Shown piece by piece: positions 50,976 to 60,209 of a DNA stretch of 64,000 nucleotides (the first letter of the stretch is position 1; every line of letters begins with the position of its first letter). The notes under the pieces are model-generated. The model ran no database searches and was not told the origin of the DNA. It worked only from the letters and a program-made list of their open reading frames with translations. Origin of the DNA: Paenibacillus sp. YYML68 (GTDB lineage: Bacteria; Bacillota; Bacilli; Paenibacillales; NBRC-103111); assembly GCF_027923405.1 (NCBI RefSeq), contig NZ_BQYI01000001.1, positions 1,652,501-1,716,500 of the forward strand, read 5' to 3'. The position numbers and the translations under genes were made by a program.

Positions 50976-51752
50976 ATGTCGAGAGCACAAAGCCCCGAGC
51001 GCAAGAAGGCACTCAAGATATGGGAGAAGAGCGGACGCACGAAGAAGCCGGCGGAGATCGCTGCTGAGCTGGGTATCAGCGCGCAGCTCGTCCGTAAGTG
51101 GAAGAGCATCGATCAGTGGGAGGAGAAGCCGACACCAAGACAGCGCGGCCCTGGCGCGCCGACCGGTAATAAGAATGCTAAGGGCAACAAGGGCGGCCCA
51201 GGAGGTCCGCTGCGTAACGCTAAGGCTGTGACACATGGGCTATATCGCAAGTTTCTTCCGAACGATAAGGAGACACTTGAGATCTTCGACGTGACTGATT
51301 CGATGGAGCCGCTTGATCTGTTATGGGCATCCATACGAATTCTATGGACCAACATCATTCGCGCTCAAAAAATCATGTTCGTCCGGGACCAGGACGACAT
51401 GACGAAGGAGCTCAAGAAGGAGAAGAATGTGCACTTCGGCGGGGAGGAGGGCGGTGGGTCGGAAGAGACCGAGTACGAGATCCAGTTCGCTTGGGACAAG
51501 CAAGGTGCAGCACTGACGGCTCAATCCTCCGCCATGTCGAGGCTGACATCCATGATCAAGCAATATGAGGATATGCTTCGTACGCTGCCGCCTGAAGAGA
51601 TACTCGAGGAGCAGCGCTTACGGATCGAGAAGCTGAAGCTGGAGATCGGTGACTTGAAGGGTGAGGGCAACGATATCGCCCATCAGCAGGGCAACAGCTA
51701 CGAGGCGGCGCTGAACGCGCAAGCGGCAGACGTATTCGCCGACGAGGACTGA
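50976..51752 (+). CDS. terS: Phage terminase small subunit
   Basis: A 258-residue PBSX-type TerS. The N-terminal helix-turn-helix ('KPAEIAAELGISAQLVRKWK') binds packaging DNA, then the typical 'GAPTGNKNAKGNKGGPGG' linker and a helical oligomerisation part follow. TerS recognises the pac site and feeds DNA to TerL. GTTGAGGTG precedes the ATG. It is the first gene of the packaging/head operon. Confidence 0.9.
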   Translation: MSRAQSPERKKALKIWEKSGRTKKPAEIAAELGISAQLVRKWKSIDQWEEKPTPRQRGPGAPTGNKNAKGNKGGPGGPLRNAKAVTHGLYRKFLPNDKETLEIFDVTDSMEPLDLLWASIRILWTNIIRAQKIMFVRDQDDMTKELKKEKNVHFGGEEGGGSEETEYEIQFAWDKQGAALTAQSSAMSRLTSMIKQYEDMLRTLPPEEILEEQRLRIEKLKLEIGDLKGEGNDIAHQQGNSYEAALNAQAADVFADED

Positions 51753-51756
51753 ACTC

Positions 51757-53031
51757 ATGCGGAAGCGTAAACGAACGACCTCATTCAAGTTCCAGCCCTT
51801 CAGCCGCAAGCAGAAGAAGTTGCTCATGTGGTGGACCGATAATAGTCGGTACAAGGATTACGATATTTGCGTAGCCGAAGGTGCGATCCGTTCGGGCAAG
51901 ACAATTGCCTGCATAGACTCGTTCATTACATGGTCGCTTGCCAAACACCGTAACCAGAACTTCATCATAGCAAGTAAATCGATGGGCGCTCTGAAGCGTA
52001 ACGTGCTCGAGCCCATGTTTCAGATTCTGACGGCGAAGGGCATTGATTACCATTACCATCGGTCGGAGAATCCTCATCTCATCATCGGTACGAACACTTA
52101 CTATCTGTTCGGAGCGAACAATGAGTCCAGTCAGGACACGCTACAGGGCTTGACCGCAGCCGGCGCCTACTTAGATGAGGTCGCGTTGTTCCCGCAGTCG
52201 TTCGTCGATCAGGCGATTGGCCGTTGTTCGGCAGAAACAGATGGTCAAGGAGCGAAGCTATTCTTTAACTGTAATCCAGATGGTCCGTACCACTGGTTCA
52301 AGGTCGAATATCTCGACAAGGCGGTTGAGAAGAAGATTCTCGTGCTTCACTTCACGATGGATGACAATCTCTCGCTGTCCGAACGGGTGAAGGAACGCTT
52401 CCGGCGCATGTTCTCGGGCGTGTTCTATAAGCGGTATATTCTCGGTCTCTGGGTGCTCGCAGAAGGTGTCATCTACGACATGTTCGATCGGGATAAGCAC
52501 GTCGTATCAACGATCGATCGACCCTATACGCAATACTATGTCTCCTGTGACTACGGAACATTAAACCCGACCACGTTCGGGCTGTGGGGGCAGAGCAAGG
52601 GGATCTGGTACAAGGTGAAGGAGTACCATTATGACGGTCGCTCCAGGGGCAAGCAGAAGACAGATGAAGAGTATTGTGACGACTTAATCGAATTTGTCAG
52701 CGGCCTGCCGATCAAAGGGGTCATCATTGACCCGTCAGCAGCTTCCTTCATCGCAGCGATCCGCAAGCGCGGTGAGTTGAAGGTTATCAAGGCCAAGAAC
52801 GACGTCGTGGACGGGATCCGCAACGTCGCTTCCGCGCTGCTGGAGGGACTGATCAAGTACAACGACTGCTGCACGGAGACGTTCCGCGAGTTCAATTCTT
52901 ATATATGGGACGAGAAGGCGTCAAAGAGGGGCGAAGACAAGCCGGTCAAGGAGAACGATCACCAGATGGACGGCGATCGCTATTTCGTCAATACGATCGT
53001 TAAGAACAAGGCAGGCGTCTGGTTCGATTAA
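51757..53031 (+). CDS. terL: Phage terminase large subunit (PBSX family)
   Basis: A 424-residue TerL. The ATPase domain has Walker A 'EGAIRSGKT' (K48) and Walker B plus catalytic Glu 'AYLDEVALFP' (D140/E141). The C-terminal RNase H-like nuclease has 'VSCDYGTLNPTTFG' and 'GVIIDPSAASF' metal acids. It pumps and cuts the DNA concatemer. It follows terS by 4 bases, and its TAA overlaps an unused ATG at 53031. Confidence 0.96.
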   Translation: MRKRKRTTSFKFQPFSRKQKKLLMWWTDNSRYKDYDICVAEGAIRSGKTIACIDSFITWSLAKHRNQNFIIASKSMGALKRNVLEPMFQILTAKGIDYHYHRSENPHLIIGTNTYYLFGANNESSQDTLQGLTAAGAYLDEVALFPQSFVDQAIGRCSAETDGQGAKLFFNCNPDGPYHWFKVEYLDKAVEKKILVLHFTMDDNLSLSERVKERFRRMFSGVFYKRYILGLWVLAEGVIYDMFDRDKHVVSTIDRPYTQYYVSCDYGTLNPTTFGLWGQSKGIWYKVKEYHYDGRSRGKQKTDEEYCDDLIEFVSGLPIKGVIIDPSAASFIAAIRKRGELKVIKAKNDVVDGIRNVASALLEGLIKYNDCCTETFREFNSYIWDEKASKRGEDKPVKENDHQMDGDRYFVNTIVKNKAGVWFD

Positions 53032-53051
53032 TGGGTGAAGGGAGGATAAGT

Positions 53052-54527
53052 ATGTACGGAATCGATTCCAGTGGTATGAAGGAGATCACACGGATCTTAC
53101 AAGCAGGCGCCAGATCGGCGATGACCGAGGCTCAGATCATACAGCAGGAAGTAAGCACATGGAGGAGCAGCACGAAGCGTAACTGGATGCTCACCGGCGA
53201 GCGATACTACCGTAACAGGACCGACATCATGGGCCGTGAGCGGACCGTCATTGGTGAAAACGGGGCGAAGGTCATCGTGGGCAACCTGGCCAACAACAAG
53301 CTCATCCATCCATTCATACGCAAGCTTGTGGATCAGAAGGTTGGCTATCTGTTAGCCAAGCCGCTCAGCATTCAGACGAACCTAACCAAGTATCAAGAGC
53401 AGCTGCAAGCCTTCTTCAACAAAAGCATGCTGCGCCTTCTGCAGAACGTCGGTAAAGAGGCGATCAATAAAGGCATCGCATGGCTGCATGTCTATTACGA
53501 TCCAAAGGGGCGTCTTAGCTTCAAGAAGATCCCTTCTGAGGAGATCATCCCGCTATGGAGGGACACGGCTCATACCGAACTGGACGCGGTCATACGTGTC
53601 TATGAAGTGGAAGCCTACGAGGGCATTCGTCAGACCACAGTAACTAAGCTCGAATGGTGGGATACGGCAGGTGTGCGGCGGTACGTCCAGCAAGGCGGAC
53701 TCGTACCGGATGTTGAGGCAGGAGAAGCGGACTCTCACTTCAAGGTCATTGCCGGACCCGAGGAGAAGACGTTGAACTGGGAGTACGTACCGTTCATCCC
53801 GTTCAAGTACAACGAAGAGGAGCAACCGCTCGTCGAGCTGATCAAGAGTCTTGTTGACGATTACGACCTGCGGAAGTCGGACAACGCGAACAACCTGGAG
53901 GATCTTCCCGACAGCATCTATGTGGTTAAAAATTACGGCGGTACAAGCGGAAGTGAGTTCCGAAAAAATATCTCCAATTTCCGTGTTGTGTTCGTAGAGG
54001 ATGACGGCGGCGTCGACACGATCAGTCTGGACATTGACACGGAAGCCTACAAGACGCATATGCAGATGAACCGTAAGGACATCTACGAGTTCGGACGCGG
54101 TGTTGATACGCAGAGCGAGAGCTTCGGCAACAGTCCGAGCGGCGTCGCGCTCAAGTTCCTGTACGCTGATCTGGATATGGATGCGAATATTATGGAGACG
54201 GAGTTCCAGGCGTCTCTAGAACGTCTGCGCTGGTTCATCGATGCTCATCTCGCCAATACGACCGGTGTTGATTACAGTGAGGAGCAGGTCGACTTCATCT
54301 TCAATCGGGATATCGTCATCAACGAGACGGATACCATTACGAACGCCAAGAACAGCGCCGGCCTCATCTCGGATGAGACGATTATATCTAACCATCCGTG
54401 GGTCACAGACACAGCAGCCGAGCTTGATCGACTGGAGAAGCAGCGTCATGCGTCTATGGAGGATGCCCTCCAATACGGTGGGTTGACAGGCAATGAGAAG
54501 ACGACACCTGAGGATGAGGGTGAATAG
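53052..54527 (+). CDS. Phage portal protein (SPP1 Gp6-like)
   Basis: A 491-residue portal from ATG 53052 (GGGAGG upstream; an in-frame ATG at 53031 lacks a site). 'ERYYRNRTDIMGRER', 'KLIHPFIRKLVDQKVGYLLA' and 'QSESFGNSPSGVALKFLYAD' are typical of the SPP1 Gp6 family. Twelve copies form the DNA channel at one capsid vertex, binding TerL and the connector proteins. Confidence 0.93.
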   Translation: MYGIDSSGMKEITRILQAGARSAMTEAQIIQQEVSTWRSSTKRNWMLTGERYYRNRTDIMGRERTVIGENGAKVIVGNLANNKLIHPFIRKLVDQKVGYLLAKPLSIQTNLTKYQEQLQAFFNKSMLRLLQNVGKEAINKGIAWLHVYYDPKGRLSFKKIPSEEIIPLWRDTAHTELDAVIRVYEVEAYEGIRQTTVTKLEWWDTAGVRRYVQQGGLVPDVEAGEADSHFKVIAGPEEKTLNWEYVPFIPFKYNEEEQPLVELIKSLVDDYDLRKSDNANNLEDLPDSIYVVKNYGGTSGSEFRKNISNFRVVFVEDDGGVDTISLDIDTEAYKTHMQMNRKDIYEFGRGVDTQSESFGNSPSGVALKFLYADLDMDANIMETEFQASLERLRWFIDAHLANTTGVDYSEEQVDFIFNRDIVINETDTITNAKNSAGLISDETIISNHPWVTDTAAELDRLEKQRHASMEDALQYGGLTGNEKTTPEDEGE

Positions 54528-54529
54528 CC

Positions 54530-56275
54530 TTGAAATCCGAAGACTATTGGGTCAAGCGGCTTGAGAAGCTTAGCGATGCACAGTTTGCCAAGGGCGATGC
54601 CTACATCCAGAAGATGCGTCAGGAGTATGACAAGGCGATTGCATCCATCCAGCAGGACATCGAAGTTTTCTATCAGCGGTTTGCCAAAAACAACGAGGTC
54701 AGCTTCGCAGATGCACGCCAGCTGCTGAATGCCGGCCAGCTTAAGGAATTCAAGTGGACTGTCGAGGAGTACATCCAGAAGGGCCGAGAGAACGCAGTCG
54801 ATCAGAGGCATATGAAGGAGCTTGAGAATGCAAGTATTAAGGTCCGAGTTAGCCGCCTGGAGGCGCTGCAATTGCAGATGCGGCAGGAAGTCGAGCTCTT
54901 GGCGGCCAAGCATCAGCAAGGCACGAGCGAGCTGCTGCATGGGATCTACAAAGACAACTATTATCGCTCTGTGTTCGAGCTCCAGAAGGGTACAGGCGTC
55001 GGGAGCTCCTTCGCCAAGCTGGATAACAGGCAGATCAATAACCTGCTGGTCACACCGTGGGCGCCAGACGGTCGAGACTTCAGCTCCCGCATATGGGGCG
55101 ATCGCTCCAAGCTCATATCCGAGCTGCAGACAACGCTCGTACAGGGGCTGATTCGAGGTAACTCGTCAGATACAATGATCAACATCATGACCGAGCGCAT
55201 GGGCGTCTCTCGGAGAGATGCCGAGCGACTCGTCCTTACGGAGATCGCCTTCTTCTCTGGCCATTCCCGCAGAGAGGCGTATAAGGAGCTGGAAGTCGAA
55301 GAGTTCAAGAACGTCGCCACGCTGGATAAGAAGACATCGACCCTATGCAGGCAGATGGATGGAACGGTGTTCAAGGTCGCAGAGGCGCAGCCGAACGTCA
55401 ACTGCGCGCCGTTCCATGCCCGCTGTCGAACCGTCGATATTCCGCATTTTGAGGGAAACGTGAAGGAACGTGCGGCTCGGAATGAGAAGGGCGATCACTA
55501 CATGGTGCCGGGGGATATGACGTATAAGGAATGGGCGAAGAAGAATGTGTCAAGTGACCTGTCAGAACCTTCGGGGTCATCGAATTCATCGACGCAAGCC
55601 GATCCATCTCCAGCGACGAAAGAACCTCCAGCGTCTGAACACAGCGGAAGTGTAGAGGAACCATCGGGCTTGCCCAATCGTCGATTTAACCCTAAGGCAA
55701 GTTATCACATTGAATTGCCTCAAGTAGGAGAGGAGACATTAGAGCGGTTGACCGAAACGAATCGAAGTATTGCTAAGGAAGGTCATAAACGAGCCAAGGA
55801 GATAGCGGTCCTATTGAGCTCAAAGGAGGGAATCCCTCTTGCTCGTACTTCAGGTACGATCAACAAAGCGGAATTTAGCAATGAGATGGACGCAATTTTA
55901 CGTGAGGCAAGTTCAAATTCAATCATTTTGACTCATAATCATCCTCAAGGCACCCGCATTAATCTGAAGGACATTCAAAATTTGTCTTTATATCCTTCGC
56001 TTCAAGCCATAGTGGCGGTTGGTCATGATGGTGGGGTTAGCGCGGTATCTACACTCGGTAAGTTTATTAATGTATGGGTCTTTAACGACTTGATGGCAAA
56101 AACTGCTGAAAAAGTGAACAAGCAATTATCAGCGGACTCTAATTATGCTATAATGTCATCATCTGAACGACGATATTACTTTTCACATCTGGTCTTGTTA
56201 TCTATGGTTGAGGAATTGGGGTGGGAATATGTCGAAGACTTCGAAGCCGCAAGAACGCCAAATTGGGGGATTTGA
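54530..56275 (+). CDS. MuF-type minor head protein fused to a JAB/RadC-like C-terminal domain
   Basis: A 581-residue protein from TTG 54530 (GAGGGTG upstream). Residues ~1-310 are the SPP1 gp7/Mu F minor head protein, with 'SRRDAERLVLTEIAFFSGHS' and the Cys/His region 'CAPFHARCRTVDIP'. A Ser/Pro-rich linker (~345-385) leads to a C-terminal domain with 'ILTHNHPQGTRINLKDI' (H469, H471, D481), a RadC/JAB (MPN) metal motif. Base composition drops near 55690, where this domain begins. Phage MuF proteins are known to carry exchangeable C-terminal toxin domains followed by an immunity gene; that fits here. Enzymatic function of the tail is inferred. Confidence 0.82.
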   Translation: MKSEDYWVKRLEKLSDAQFAKGDAYIQKMRQEYDKAIASIQQDIEVFYQRFAKNNEVSFADARQLLNAGQLKEFKWTVEEYIQKGRENAVDQRHMKELENASIKVRVSRLEALQLQMRQEVELLAAKHQQGTSELLHGIYKDNYYRSVFELQKGTGVGSSFAKLDNRQINNLLVTPWAPDGRDFSSRIWGDRSKLISELQTTLVQGLIRGNSSDTMINIMTERMGVSRRDAERLVLTEIAFFSGHSRREAYKELEVEEFKNVATLDKKTSTLCRQMDGTVFKVAEAQPNVNCAPFHARCRTVDIPHFEGNVKERAARNEKGDHYMVPGDMTYKEWAKKNVSSDLSEPSGSSNSSTQADPSPATKEPPASEHSGSVEEPSGLPNRRFNPKASYHIELPQVGEETLERLTETNRSIAKEGHKRAKEIAVLLSSKEGIPLARTSGTINKAEFSNEMDAILREASSNSIILTHNHPQGTRINLKDIQNLSLYPSLQAIVAVGHDGGVSAVSTLGKFINVWVFNDLMAKTAEKVNKQLSADSNYAIMSSSERRYYFSHLVLLSMVEELGWEYVEDFEAARTPNWGI

Positions 56276-56384
56276 TGAGACATATTTAGACGGTCTCCCT
56301 GATCCAAGCGATCCAAGCTTCCTCGAAAAATTTATTGAGGCTGTCAAAAAGCCCATTAAGATCGAGAAGGAAGACAAACAATAA
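56229..56384 (+). CDS. Candidate immunity protein for the MuF C-terminal domain
   Basis: A 51-residue acidic protein ('QIGGFDETYLDGLPDPSDPS', 'FLEKFIEAVKKPIKIEKEDK') whose ATG lies inside the end of the MuF gene (47-base overlap), preceded by GGGGTGGGAAT. It has the same lower GC as the MuF tail domain and is directly followed by a terminator. The position and coupling fit an immunity protein. No known family was recognised. Confidence 0.6.
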   Translation: MSKTSKPQERQIGGFDETYLDGLPDPSDPSFLEKFIEAVKKPIKIEKEDKQ

Positions 56385-56388
56385 GAAG

Positions 56389-56420
56389 CGCTCTCCATAC
56401 AATGCGAGAGTGTTTTTTTT
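56389..56420 (+). terminator. Terminator after the MuF/immunity module
   Basis: CGCTCTC (56389-56395) pairs with GAGAGTG (56406-56412, one wobble), followed by eight T residues. Confidence 0.75.
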
Positions 56421-56445
56421 GTTTGGGGGAGGCTGGCCGAGCTAT

Positions 56446-56480
56446 AAAGAGCACTCGCATGCAGCGGAGTGCTCTTTTTG
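56446..56480. terminator. Second strong terminator before the scaffold gene
   Basis: An 11-bp perfect stem AAAGAGCACTC/GAGTGCTCTTT (56446-56456 with 56467-56477) precedes TTGATTTTT. Two terminators in 228 bases between head genes suggest that scaffold and capsid genes use a separate promoter, which I could not identify in 56481-56612. Confidence 0.8.
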
Positions 56481-56612
56481 ATTTTTCCAAATTCATAAGC
56501 GCTTCGTATTTTAGGGGGGTGGTCGTCATGTAGCCGTGAGAATAGGCTGCGTACATTGAACTCGTTGTAGCAACGTCACGTAAATACAAAGTACAAAGCG
56601 AGGTCGAATCAC

Positions 56613-57251
56613 ATGGACTGGTTAAAGAAGCTGCTGGAGGCCCAAGGGCTTACCGCTGAGCAGATCAAGGCAATCACCGAGGGCGTCGACGCAAACTATA
56701 AAGGCTGGGTGCCTAAGGAGCGCTATGAGGAGGCTACGACGGCAAAGAATAAAGCGGAAGCCGATCTGAAGGATCGGGACAAGCAGCTCGAAGACCTGAA
56801 GAAAGCGGCAGGGGACAGCGCCACGCTGAAGCAACAGATCGAACAGCTGCAGGCAGATAACAAGACGGCCAAAGAGAAGTACGACGCAAACCTCAAGGAG
56901 CTGCGCCTTGGCACAGCTATGAAGCTGGCGCTCGTCGGCAAGGTGCATGATCCAGACATCGTAACAAGCTTGTTGGATAAATCGAAAATCGAGCTCGACG
57001 ACAATGGCAACGTGAAAGTCGGACTCGAGGACCAGATCAAAGCCCTGCGCGAGAGCAAGGCTTTTTTGTTTGTCCAAGAGAAGCAGCAGGAAGAACAGTA
57101 TCAATTCAAGGGCGTCAACCCCTTCGATGGCAAGGACAAGCACACGGGCGGCGGCGCAGGCGGCACCGGGAGCGACTTCGGCAAGCGCGTCGCGGATTAC
57201 GCCAAGCAGAACGACGGGCTGGATAAAGCCCGCACAGCCTACTTTGAGTAA
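56613..57251 (+). CDS. Phage scaffolding protein (GP20 family)
   Basis: A 212-residue protein, mostly coiled coil from ~30 to 100 ('NKAEADLKDRDKQLEDLKKA'), with a C-terminal 'GVNPFDGKDK' and a Gly-rich tail. It fits the phage minor structural GP20 scaffold family, which guides capsid assembly and is then lost. AAGCGAGGTC precedes the ATG. It directly precedes decoration and capsid genes. Confidence 0.88.
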   Translation: MDWLKKLLEAQGLTAEQIKAITEGVDANYKGWVPKERYEEATTAKNKAEADLKDRDKQLEDLKKAAGDSATLKQQIEQLQADNKTAKEKYDANLKELRLGTAMKLALVGKVHDPDIVTSLLDKSKIELDDNGNVKVGLEDQIKALRESKAFLFVQEKQQEEQYQFKGVNPFDGKDKHTGGGAGGTGSDFGKRVADYAKQNDGLDKARTAYFE

Positions 57252-57266
57252 GGGAGCTGATTGAAG

Positions 57267-57638
57267 ATGAGCAAGTACATCGTATCCACCTTTTCTAACA
57301 AAAAAGAAATTCTGAAGTTCCCCGATCACTTCATCGCCTTGGCCGTAACGGTGAGCGATGCCGGGGTCGTCGCCAATGCGGACGGTAAGAAGATCGTTCC
57401 TGCGGGCACGATTCTCGGCGGCGGCGTTCTGGCGAACGAGACAACCCCAGCTGCCCGGGCGACAACAGCAGATGGCGTATCCAATGCCGAAGGCGTGCTG
57501 CTGAACGATACAGACGTTACGCATGGCCCAGCACAGGGGGCGCTCGTCATCCACGGGTTCATTCAGACTGGCAAGCTGCCGAGCCCGCCAACCGAGGAAG
57601 AAACCGCTGCTCTGCCGCAAATTACGTTCATCGCCTAA
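57267..57638 (+). CDS. Probable head decoration protein
   Basis: A 123-residue, beta-rich protein ('AGTILGGGVLANETTPAARA', 'VLLNDTDVTHGPAQGALVIH') of the kind found before capsid genes in many Bacillota phages (head-fibre/lambda D-like). ATG 57267 has AAGGGAG upstream. It should stabilise the capsid surface. The family call is by context and pattern. Confidence 0.65.
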   Translation: MSKYIVSTFSNKKEILKFPDHFIALAVTVSDAGVVANADGKKIVPAGTILGGGVLANETTPAARATTADGVSNAEGVLLNDTDVTHGPAQGALVIHGFIQTGKLPSPPTEEETAALPQITFIA

Positions 57639-57663
57639 ATAGGCAGAAAGGACAAGTGAAAGC

Positions 57664-58710
57664 ATGGCGACTATTTTTGACCTGGTCAACTCGAAAAACA
57701 TCTCGACCTATTACCTCTCCAATCCATCGAACACGATTCCGTATTTAGGGGCGACACTGTTCCCGCCTAAGAAGCAGCTGGGGCTCGATCTGAGCTGGAT
57801 CAAAGGCTCTCGGGGACTGCCAGTATCGCTGCAGCCGTCCGCCTTTGATGCGAAGGCGACGGTGCGCGATCGGATTGGCTTCAGCAAAATTGAGACGGAG
57901 ATGCCGTTCTTCCGCGAAGCTATGCGGATCGGAGAGAAGGAGCGTCAGGAGCTCAATAAGCTTGCTGCCTCGCAGAACGAAGCGCTCATTATGCCGGTCA
58001 TCAACGCGATCTACGATGATATCACGAATCTGGTCAACGGCGCTCAGGTCATTCCGGAGCGGATGATCATGCAGCTGCTGTCGACCGGGAGAATCAAGAT
58101 TACGGCCAACCGTCAAGATTACGACTACACGTACAAGATGCCGGATAACCACAAGACGACTCTTGCGACCGCCGACGACAAGTGGAACAACCCGGAGGCG
58201 AACATCATCGGTGACATCATGATGTGGCAGGATACGGTTGAAGAAGACACTGGTGTCCGCCCGACGAAGGCGATCTGCACGCGGAAGACGTGGAATTACA
58301 TTCTGGAGAATAAGAGAATTCGCCTCGACATGAATCCGCTCGGCGGCCAGAACATCATCATGACCGATGCGATGATGAAGCAGTACTTGCAGACGAAGCT
58401 CGGCCTGTCCGTAGCTGTCTACAACAAGAAGTATGCGCTGCATGACGGCTCCACGAGCTTGTTCTATCCGGATGACCACTTCACGCTTATTCCCGACGGG
58501 ACGCTCGGCAGCACGTTCTACGGCACGACGCCGGAAGAGAGCGATCTTATGGCTGGCAGCACCGCTGCAGAGGTGTCCATCGTTCATACCGGTGTTGCGA
58601 TTACTACGATTCGCGAGCCGCATCCGGTGAACGTGGAGACGGTCGTGTCGGAGATCGTCCTGCCGTCGTTCGAGACGATCGATACGATCTTTATCGCGCA
58701 GGTTGTGTAA
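57664..58710 (+). CDS. Major capsid protein (capsid E family)
   Basis: A 348-residue HK97-fold major capsid protein of the phage capsid E type: 'YYLSNPSNTIPYLGATLFPP', 'DLSWIKGSRGLPVSLQPSAF', 'REAMRIGEKERQELN' and 'TWNYILENKRI' are family-typical. Hundreds of copies make the shell. AGAAAGGACAAG precedes the ATG. Confidence 0.93.
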   Translation: MATIFDLVNSKNISTYYLSNPSNTIPYLGATLFPPKKQLGLDLSWIKGSRGLPVSLQPSAFDAKATVRDRIGFSKIETEMPFFREAMRIGEKERQELNKLAASQNEALIMPVINAIYDDITNLVNGAQVIPERMIMQLLSTGRIKITANRQDYDYTYKMPDNHKTTLATADDKWNNPEANIIGDIMMWQDTVEEDTGVRPTKAICTRKTWNYILENKRIRLDMNPLGGQNIIMTDAMMKQYLQTKLGLSVAVYNKKYALHDGSTSLFYPDDHFTLIPDGTLGSTFYGTTPEESDLMAGSTAAEVSIVHTGVAITTIREPHPVNVETVVSEIVLPSFETIDTIFIAQVV

Positions 58711-58757
58711 GGAGAGGCACGTGCCTCTTCGCTATCGCTATTCAGGAGGTGAATACC

Positions 58758-59069
58758 GTGAGAAAGAAGCTTGTAGACAAAGACGAAGTCGAGCGATCGA
58801 ATGAAGAGCTGGAATCAGTCGAGGGGAATCCGGAAGGCGCTTCGACTGAGCTACCATCCGAACAGCCATCCGAGCAGTCCTCTGAGCGGCCAAAGGAGAC
58901 GGAGCCGTCGCAGCCGCCCGTCGTATTGGAGCTCGTACTCGTGAAGTGGAACAAGGGTGTCAAATACCGCGGGCAATGGTTTATGAAAGGCCAACGCGCC
59001 CAGGTCAAGCAGACGGACTATGCGGACCTCTTGAGGAATGGCCTGATCGTGCCGGAGGACGGTGAGTAG
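58758..59069 (+). CDS. Hypothetical protein between capsid and connector genes
   Basis: A 103-residue protein from GTG 58758 (AGGAGG 8 bases upstream). The first 55 residues are a disordered Glu/Ser/Pro-rich stretch with 'SEQ' repeats; the rest is a small beta domain ('YRGQWFMKGQRAQVKQTDYA'). It may be a head-completion or decoration-like factor. The next gene begins 2 bases after it. Confidence 0.6.
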   Translation: MRKKLVDKDEVERSNEELESVEGNPEGASTELPSEQPSEQSSERPKETEPSQPPVVLELVLVKWNKGVKYRGQWFMKGQRAQVKQTDYADLLRNGLIVPEDGE

Positions 59070-59070
59070 C

Positions 59071-59427
59071 ATGGAGAAGTACATGCCTAAGCTGAAGGCA
59101 ATGCTCGACATTCCACCTGAGGACACGAGCAAAGACGAGCGGCTGTCGTTCGTGCTGGAGACGGTCGTGCAAGCGGTCAAGACGTATTGCCGTCTCTCTC
59201 TCCTTCCTCCCGAGCTAGATCTTGTCATCGTTCAGATCGCGGAGGACTATTACCGAACCAAATATGCGGACGAGTTCCCGAAGGAGACGGTCATCCAAAG
59301 TGTAAAGCGTGGTGACGTGCAGACGACCTTCGGAGCCGCGAAGCCGACGGTTCGCGCCGGCAGCGACGCACAATTCGTCCAAGGGTATGCATCGCAGCTG
59401 CGAGCGTTCCGAAGGATGAGGTGGTAG
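59071..59427 (+). CDS. Head-tail connector protein (gp15/Gp6-like)
   Basis: A 118-residue helical protein ('KLKAMLDIPPEDTSKDERLS', 'VVQAVKTYCRLSLLPPELD', 'IAEDYYRTKYADE') of the DNA-packaging adaptor family, which extends the portal channel and binds the neck. It lies in the standard order before the joining proteins. Confidence 0.82.
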   Translation: MEKYMPKLKAMLDIPPEDTSKDERLSFVLETVVQAVKTYCRLSLLPPELDLVIVQIAEDYYRTKYADEFPKETVIQSVKRGDVQTTFGAAKPTVRAGSDAQFVQGYASQLRAFRRMRW

Positions 59428-59429
59428 CA

Positions 59430-59801
59430 GTGGCATACGGCAGCATTAGCGCAGAGCGCCAGGCGCTGGAGATGACCTACGAGGGGCTGTGCACGGTGAC
59501 GGAGTTCCAGTCGGTCAAGGACCCGGCGACACGCGTCACAAGGCTGGAGCCGATCGTCGTGCTGCTTGAAGAGCCGTGCGCGTTGTCGCAAGCGTCGCTG
59601 GCTAGCGCGAAGGGAACGGACACGGATCAGCAGGTTCGCTATGACGCCAAGCTGTTCCTGTCACCCGATGTTGTGATCAAGGCTGGCAGCCGCATCCGAG
59701 TGCAGCAGCACGGAATGGAGCTTGAATTCGAGCATGTTGGCCATCCCTTCCGGTACCCGACGCATCAAGAGGTCATGCTGCAGGAGGTCAGCCGGGCATG
59801 A
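59430..59801 (+). CDS. Head-tail joining / minor capsid protein
   Basis: A 123-residue protein from GTG 59430 (GAGGTGG upstream). 'SALEMT'-like start and the strand-rich 'KLFLSPDVVIKAGSRIRVQQ' fit the minor capsid/stopper family seen at this place in SPP1- and PBSX-like phages. It overlaps the next gene by 4 bases. Confidence 0.7.
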   Translation: MAYGSISAERQALEMTYEGLCTVTEFQSVKDPATRVTRLEPIVVLLEEPCALSQASLASAKGTDTDQQVRYDAKLFLSPDVVIKAGSRIRVQQHGMELEFEHVGHPFRYPTHQEVMLQEVSRA

Positions 59802-60205
59802 GCCAGATGGGGGAGTTCGAATTCGAGGGGCTGAAGGAGTTTCAGACGAAGCTCGAGCAGCTGCAGCTCGCGTACCCGAAGTTCGTAGAGTCGTGCATGA
59901 AGGAGCTCGCTGGTCGTCTGCTGGCCAAGGTCATCGCTAGGACGCCTGTCGGTCGTACTGGCGATCTGCGCAAAGGATGGACGGTCGGGAAGATCCAGCG
60001 AGCGGGCGATCAGATCTACATCGAGATCATCAATCCGATCGAGTATGCCAAGTATGTCGAGTTCGGACACCGAACGCGGGATCATGCCGGGTGGGTCGAA
60101 GGCCGATTCATGCTGACCACGTCTGAGGCCGAGCTGCAGCAGGAGCTTCCAGCCATACTGGAGCGCAGACTTCAGACATTCATGAACCGTTATCTGGGAG
60201 GCTGA
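59798..60205 (+). CDS. HK97 gp10-family neck/tail protein
   Basis: A 135-residue protein with the family pattern 'IARTPVGRTGDLRKGWTVGK' and 'IINPIEYAKYVEFGHRTR'. HK97 gp10-like proteins take part in head-tail connection. It is coupled to the upstream gene (ATGA). Confidence 0.88.
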   Translation: MSQMGEFEFEGLKEFQTKLEQLQLAYPKFVESCMKELAGRLLAKVIARTPVGRTGDLRKGWTVGKIQRAGDQIYIEIINPIEYAKYVEFGHRTRDHAGWVEGRFMLTTSEAELQQELPAILERRLQTFMNRYLGG

Positions 60206-60209
60206 GTCG

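Noticed and set aside
57745..58623. A 292-codon minus-strand frame opposite the major capsid gene
   Set aside because: A GC-driven shadow of the capsid gene with Arg/Val-rich composition and no family pattern.
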